This document shows, piece after piece, positions 32,209 through 36,195 of a stretch of DNA of 36,195 bases (position 1 is the stretch's first letter; each line of letters begins with the position of its first letter). The notes under the pieces were generated by a model. The model was not told the origin of the DNA and did no database searches. It worked only from the letters and a program-made list of their open reading frames with translations. The position numbers were made by a program, and so were the translations under genes. This stretch comes from Verrucomicrobiota bacterium. GTDB taxonomy: Bacteria > Verrucomicrobiota > Verrucomicrobiia > Chthoniobacterales > UBA10450. The DNA lies in contig QHNQ01000015.1 of assembly GCA_003218135.1 (NCBI GenBank), forward strand, positions 1-36,195, read 5' to 3'.

Positions 32209-32699
32209 CTAATTTGAGGCCTCGGTTTGCATATTTGTTCGATCAAGCGCGAAGTCGAATAACCCGCTTCAAATGGAATGAGCCGAATCTCCGCGCCGAT
32301 TTCCTTTAAAACTGCGCGCTCCTCTTCGTCCAACATTTCGGATGTGTAGTCGCCACCTTTGACGTAGATCGCGGGTCTCACCGCGGTAATAAACTGTGTC
32401 GCCCGCAGTTGTGGAAAAATTGTCACCAGATCCACACATTGCAAAGCCGCCAAAAGCTCCGCGCGATCGTCCTGCGTCATGATGGGACGGCGGGTTCCTT
32501 TCAATTCGCGAACCGAACTGTCAGCGTTCAATCCGATTGCCAGGAAATCACCGAGCGCACGCGCACCTTGCAAGTACCGCACGTGGCCGACGTGCAGCAG
32601 ATCGAAACAGCCGTTTGTAGCCACCAGTTTTTTCCCCGCATCGCGCAACTTCTTGCAGCGATCGGAAAGTTCTTCAAAACCAACGATTTTCGGGTTCAT
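32205..32699 (-). CDS. rfaE2: D-glycero-beta-D-manno-heptose 1-phosphate adenylyltransferase
   Basis: A 164-residue nucleotidyltransferase corresponding to the C-terminal half of HldE, which makes ADP-heptose for the LPS core or related glycans. VATNGCFDLLHVGHVRYLQG holds the HxGH motif; LNADSSVRELKGTRRPIMTQ then DDRAELLAAL, AIYVKGGDY and EAGYSTSRLIEQI are characteristic. The kinase half (HldE N-terminal/RfaE1) is not in this window, so it must be encoded elsewhere as a stand-alone gene. Presence implies heptose-containing envelope glycans and thus a Gram-negative cell. It overlaps purN by 4 bp and faces a palindrome upstream. Confidence 0.93.
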   Translation of the reverse strand: MNPKIVGFEELSDRCKKLRDAGKKLVATNGCFDLLHVGHVRYLQGARALGDFLAIGLNADSSVRELKGTRRPIMTQDDRAELLAALQCVDLVTIFPQLRATQFITAVRPAIYVKGGDYTSEMLDEEERAVLKEIGAEIRLIPFEAGYSTSRLIEQICKPRPQIR

Positions 32700-32745
32700 G
32701 CATTCCTTGATTACACGAGAGAGGTATCCGCTAAATCACTAGAAG

Positions 32746-32806
32746 ATTGCGCAAATTCCAAAGGCGAAATAGAAAAAATTTCGCTTGGTGCGGAATTTGG
32801 CGCAAT
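32746..32806. repeat. Imperfect palindrome between rfaE2 and the DUF4912 gene
   Basis: The left arm ATTGCGCAAATTCC (32746) pairs with the right arm GGAATTTGGCGCAAT (32792-32806) with one extra base, and an inner stem GGCGAAAT (32763-32770) pairs with ATTTCGC around a loop of A-rich sequence. The right side contains CTTGGTGCGGAAT, nearly the same as CTTGGTGCGAAAT in the palindrome at 9828-9935, which hints at one repeat family. It lies between divergent genes, so a transcript-end role is unlikely. Confidence 0.5.
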
Positions 32807-32839
32807 GTTAGAGATTCGCCTTTCACGGACTTTGAGAAA

Positions 32840-33628
32840 ATGGCGGCAAGAAAACGAAACCCCACCGCGCAAACATTGAAGGCGCGAATCGGCTTCCGGA
32901 TTTGCAAAAAACCGCTCGTGCACGTTGCGGCAGACGACGAACGAGACAATGTCGGCGATAGCGTCGGTCGGTCGGGCGAATACGGCGCGCCCATCCTGTT
33001 CGCGATCGCAAGGGATCCACGCACCATCTTCACTAGCTGGAATATCGATTGGCTGTCGTTATTTGAAAAAGCGGTACCAGTGGATCGACAGGTCCATCTT
33101 CGAATGTATGGCGCTGATGGTCTCGCAGAAAAAACTGTGGCTGTCGAACCTATGGCCGCGATGCATTATCTCACGACCTCGGGAGCGCATTCTTCGTACC
33201 GCGTTGAGATCGGGTATTATCAACCCGCAGACGCCTGGCATTCGATTGCGATGTCGCCTGAGATCGCGATGCCGCCATGCGGCGTCTCCGAAGCCACAGA
33301 TGTCGACCTTGCCACGATTCCGTTTCATGTCGGTTTCCAACAGCTTCTCAATCTGTTCAGAACGGCGACTCAGACTCGATTGGCAACGGTGCTCTCGCAA
33401 TTTCAAAAGCGCGCATTGAGCGGCGAAGAGCGAACGCGACTGAGCCCAGAGCAGAAAAGAATTCTCTGCAAGCTAGACGTTTCGCTTTCCGACATAGCAG
33501 CAGCGCGGCGCGCTTTCGACGAGGCCGACAGCGAAAAGCTTGCAAGGCGCACCGGCGCGCTCCCAGGATTCGGCGCGAGTAGCCCGAATCGCGGATTCGC
33601 CGGTACCAGTTGGAGTTGGCGCGCGTAA
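32840..33628 (+). CDS. DUF4912 domain protein
   Basis: A 262-residue soluble protein. ILFAIARDPRTIFTSWNIDW is the DUF4912 signature (the PRdP...yWei segment), followed by LRMYGADGLAEKTVAVEPMA, YRVEIGYYQPADAWHSIAMS and a helical C-terminal half rich in Arg/Ala (RTRLSPEQKRILCKLDVSLS). DUF4912 occurs alone or with domains that suggest roles in sporulation-like or envelope assembly, but no function is fixed. The open frame begins at 32747 within the palindrome; ATG 32840 (MAARKRNPT) is more reasonable. It ends 4 bp from the stop of the converging permease, so the two transcripts overlap. Confidence 0.78.
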   Translation: MAARKRNPTAQTLKARIGFRICKKPLVHVAADDERDNVGDSVGRSGEYGAPILFAIARDPRTIFTSWNIDWLSLFEKAVPVDRQVHLRMYGADGLAEKTVAVEPMAAMHYLTTSGAHSSYRVEIGYYQPADAWHSIAMSPEIAMPPCGVSEATDVDLATIPFHVGFQQLLNLFRTATQTRLATVLSQFQKRALSGEERTRLSPEQKRILCKLDVSLSDIAAARRAFDEADSEKLARRTGALPGFGASSPNRGFAGTSWSWRA

Positions 33629-33632
33629 CGAA

Positions 33633-35141
33633 TCAGCGCGTCAGCTGAATGCCTTCTGGCATTTCGGGCGGCGGTACATTGATACGGCTGTGGTGCTTTC
33701 CGTAGCTGAAGTAGAAGATCAGGCCGATTACCAACCAAACCAGTAGTCGCATCCAATTCGTCCAGCCCAGGCCGTAAATCATCGCGCCACAAGTGATGAT
33801 TCCGAGCGTCGCAACGAGTGGCGCGGCCGGTACTCGAAAGCCGCGTTCTAGTTCGGGATTTCGGACCCGCATGATCCAAACGCCCGCACATACTAGGATG
33901 AAGGCGAATAGCGTTCCGATGCTTGTCATTTCGCCAACGACGTCTTCGGGAATGAAGGCTGCAAAAATACCCGTGAACACGAAGAAAAGTACGTTGGATT
34001 TGTACGGTGTTCTGAATTTGCGATGCACATCGGAAAAGATTTTCGGCACCAGGCCGTCGCGACTCATGGAAAAAAACACGCGCGATTGGCCAAGCAACAT
34101 TACCAGAATAACCGACGAAAAACCGGCGAGGATCGCCACCGTCACCGACTTCGACAGCCATTCGAACCCGGTCATGTATTTCGTGATGGCAAACGCAACC
34201 GAGGCTTCGCGCCCGGCGGTGCGAAAATCCTGGACTGTTGCGACACCGCTGAGCACGTAGGAAAACAGCACGTATAAAATGGTGCAGATGAATAATGAGC
34301 CGAGAATGCCAATAGGCATATCGCGCTTGGGATTGCGCGCTTCCTGCGCCGCGGTAGAAACCGCATCGAACCCGATGTAAGCAAAGAACACAACCCCTGC
34401 GGCTCCGAGAATCCCGAGAATTCCTCCGTAGGCGTGGTGAATTCCTTGCGGGGTAACATAACTCGTTGGCGCCGGAATTAGCGGCGTGTGGTTGGCCGGA
34501 TTGATGAACCGCCACCCGATGGCGATCACGAGCAAGACGATGCTCACTTTTAGAATGACGATGAGTCCATTCACAAACGCTGATTCTTTAGTGCCGCGAA
34601 TCAGCAACAACGTCAGCAGCAGGAGAATGAACACGGCAGGTATGTTCATGGTGCCGTGCACACCGGTCGCGATGTCGTGCTCGAACGGCGAGTGCGACCA
34701 TTGGTACGGTATTCGCCAGCCGAACCAATCCAGCACGCGGTTGGCGTACGCACTCCATGCGATCGACACGGTTGCCGCACCGACTGCATATTCGAGGATC
34801 AGGTCCCATCCGATGATCCAAGCGACAAATTCACCCATCGTCGCGTACGAATAGGTGTAGGCGCTACCAGCGACCGGAATCATGGACGCGAATTCGGCAT
34901 AGCAGAGTCCCGCGAATGTGCAGCCCACACCTGCAACCACAAACGCGAGCACAACCGAAGGCCCGGCGCGGTCCGCAATCGCGGCCGCAGTTCGAACAAA
35001 CAGGCCGGCGCCAATGATTGCGCCAATGCCCAGCATCACCAGATTAGTCGGACCGAGGGAGCGCTTGAGCGTGTGTTCGCCGATTTCCTGCGCTTCGCCC
35101 ATCAGGCGATTAAGGGGTTTTCTCGCGAATAGATGTGCCAT
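33633..35141 (-). CDS. APC-superfamily amino-acid permease
   Basis: A 502-residue inner-membrane transporter with about twelve helices. LVMLGIGAIIGAGLFVRTAA is the APC/CAT first helix, and YAEFASMIPVAGSAYTYSYA and FFAYIGFDAVSTAAQEARNP then KRDMPIGILGS are signatures of the cationic-amino-acid-transporter branch. It would move amino acids with protons; the specific substrate is unknown. The N-terminal FARKPLNRLMGEAQEIGEHT is typical of the YfnA/CAT set. It is 30 bp downstream of a second permease gene on the same strand, and the two proteins are only distantly alike. Probably an operon. Confidence 0.93.
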   Translation of the reverse strand: MAHLFARKPLNRLMGEAQEIGEHTLKRSLGPTNLVMLGIGAIIGAGLFVRTAAAIADRAGPSVVLAFVVAGVGCTFAGLCYAEFASMIPVAGSAYTYSYATMGEFVAWIIGWDLILEYAVGAATVSIAWSAYANRVLDWFGWRIPYQWSHSPFEHDIATGVHGTMNIPAVFILLLLTLLLIRGTKESAFVNGLIVILKVSIVLLVIAIGWRFINPANHTPLIPAPTSYVTPQGIHHAYGGILGILGAAGVVFFAYIGFDAVSTAAQEARNPKRDMPIGILGSLFICTILYVLFSYVLSGVATVQDFRTAGREASVAFAITKYMTGFEWLSKSVTVAILAGFSSVILVMLLGQSRVFFSMSRDGLVPKIFSDVHRKFRTPYKSNVLFFVFTGIFAAFIPEDVVGEMTSIGTLFAFILVCAGVWIMRVRNPELERGFRVPAAPLVATLGIITCGAMIYGLGWTNWMRLLVWLVIGLIFYFSYGKHHSRINVPPPEMPEGIQLTR

Positions 35142-35171
35142 GCGTTCGTTGTTGGAATCGTGATTTCTATG

Positions 35172-36195
35172 TCAAATTGAACCACTCGTCTCAGCGGCAG
35201 GCTGCGGTTTTGTGCCGAAAACCTTCCAGAGAAAATAAACAGGCACGCCGGTGAGCACGATCATCAGCCCGGGCCAGGTGGTCGCTGTTTGATAGACGAA
35301 AAGCACAAAAAGAATCACGGCGGCTCCGACAATGTAAAGAGCCGGCACTATCGGATACCCAAATGCCTTGTACGGACGCTCGGCGTCCGGCCGTTTCCAC
35401 CGCAGCAGAAAAATCCCTACAATCGTCAGGATGTAGAAGATGAGCGCTGCTGAGATCACGTAATCGAGCAGATTGCCATAGAGATTTCCATAACCAGTGA
35501 CATTTCCCGCGGCATCTGTTTTCACGGTGCGTGGCAGTACGAGAGCACCGGCCCAGATGCCTTGAATGACGAGTCCCCACGCCGGCACGCGGAATTTGTT
35601 TAACTCGGCGACCGACCGAAAGAAGAGCCCGTCTCGCGCCATCGCGTAGTAGGCGCGCGCTCCGGCAAGAATGAGTCCATTATTGCAGCCGAACGTCGAA
35701 ACCATAATTGCCACAGCCATAATCGTTGCGCCGGCGCCTGGAAAAATTACGTTTGCTGTCTCCGAAGCAACCCGATCGCTGGGGGCATTTTGGATCGCGG
35801 CGAAAGGCAGCGTTGCGAGATAAGCAACATTTGCGAGTAGATATAGGCCAATTACGAGGAACGTGCCGAACGCGAGTGAGAGCGGCACGTTGCGGCGCGG
35901 GTTGACCACCTCGCCTGCCGTGAATGTGATGTTGTTCCACGCGTCGGCAGAGAAAAGCGAATTTGTTTGGGCTACGCAGATTCCTACGAAGAGTCCGAAA
36001 GCAGTGGCAGCGGTCAACCCGGCGCCGACGTCCTGCAAATTGCCGCGCAAACTCCAGAAATCTTTAAAGTTTTCAGCTCCTGCACCCGATCGCACGCCGA
36101 CGATGATCCCCAGCACGATGAGCGCGATCAGCGCACCAGTTTTTGCCGTAGTGAAAACATTTTGTATCAGCTTGCCCACTTCCAGCCCACGCGTG
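35172..36195 (-). CDS. APC-superfamily amino-acid permease, N-terminus outside window
   Basis: The frame is open to the right edge, so the N-terminal part (about 130 residues, judged by comparison with APC permeases) is missing. The visible part begins in a helix (TRGLEVGKLIQNVFTTAKTG), then LGIIVGVRSGAGAENFKDFW, AQTNSLFSADAWNNITFTAG and EVVNPRRNVPLSLAFG, which resemble the LAT/heterodimeric-type branch of APC. MVSTFGCNNGLILAGARAYY and the final FKRPD-like linker (LLRWKRPDAERPYKAFGYPI) support this. A GTG at 36177-36179 is an internal codon, not the start. About eight helices are present here. Confidence 0.9.
   Translation of the reverse strand, partial: TRGLEVGKLIQNVFTTAKTGALIALIVLGIIVGVRSGAGAENFKDFWSLRGNLQDVGAGLTAATAFGLFVGICVAQTNSLFSADAWNNITFTAGEVVNPRRNVPLSLAFGTFLVIGLYLLANVAYLATLPFAAIQNAPSDRVASETANVIFPGAGATIMAVAIMVSTFGCNNGLILAGARAYYAMARDGLFFRSVAELNKFRVPAWGLVIQGIWAGALVLPRTVKTDAAGNVTGYGNLYGNLLDYVISAALIFYILTIVGIFLLRWKRPDAERPYKAFGYPIVPALYIVGAAVILFVLFVYQTATTWPGLMIVLTGVPVYFLWKVFGTKPQPAAETSGSI

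Noticed and set aside
33403-34515. A 370-residue open frame on the minus strand
   Set aside because: It overlaps the permease and DUF4912 genes in another frame and its translation is Arg/His/Ser-rich with no coherent hydrophobic or domain pattern; the overlapping genes have clear families.

Overview
The window reads as a chromosomal segment of a Gram-negative, moderately GC-rich bacterium, most plausibly a soil Verrucomicrobiota member (Chthoniobacterales-like). That placement is an inference. It rests on GTP-type PEP carboxykinase, heptose adenylyltransferase (RfaE2), a DUF6576-tailed rhomboid homologue, many secreted serine hydrolases of the class C beta-lactamase fold, and several families of small palindromic intergenic repeats. 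No rRNA, tRNA, CRISPR array, phage gene or transposase was seen.

Layout. 1-4.6 kb: the 5' part of pckG (minus), a small inverted-repeat element, a catalytically degenerate rhomboid homologue, a secreted beta-lactamase-fold hydrolase, a secreted unknown and a YycJ-like metallo-hydrolase. 4.7-6.6 kb: a YjbR protein and an acyltransferase-3 gene bracketed by sequences that look like integron attC sites, with the remnant of a SulP anion transporter abutting the upstream site. 6.7-14 kb: a transglutaminase-like protein coupled to an 815-residue fusion of a beta-lactamase-fold hydrolase with an alpha/beta hydrolase, a long palindrome, an NlpC/P60-like protein, a periplasmic coiled-coil protein, an M15-type peptidase with a peptidoglycan-binding tail and a gamma-glutamyltransferase. 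14-21.4 kb: a small membrane protein, a 2OG-Fe(II) oxygenase, an alpha/beta hydrolase with an M28 peptidase, then a lipoprotein/DUF5069 pair, two overlapping genes of unknown helical proteins, a glycine-zipper protein and a secreted unknown.

21.4-25.1 kb is a tight minus-strand operon: DUF2064 nucleotidyl/glycosyltransferase-like protein, NDP-sugar epimerase with a metal-ribbon-like insert, a short CBS-MgtE transporter and a GT2 glycosyltransferase. The last three overlap by 4 bp ATGA junctions. 25.3-31.6 kb runs plus: cyclase-family amidohydrolase, metF, a VTT/TVP38 membrane protein, mnmG, plsY, gpsA. The plsY-gpsA pair joins phospholipid precursor supply (glycerol-3-phosphate made by GpsA, acylated by PlsY). 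31.6-36.2 kb: purN and rfaE2 (minus, overlapping), a palindrome, a DUF4912 protein (plus) and two tandem APC amino-acid permeases (minus), the last cut by the window edge.

Most of the window is ordinary housekeeping plus secreted enzymes. The most notable items are the attC-like cassette around the acyltransferase with its read-through ALQRT tail, the adjoining broken SulP gene, the uncharacterised two-gene pair at 18.6-20.0 kb, the fusion hydrolase, and the long imperfect palindromes at 9.83 and 32.75 kb. None could be tested here by search or folding.
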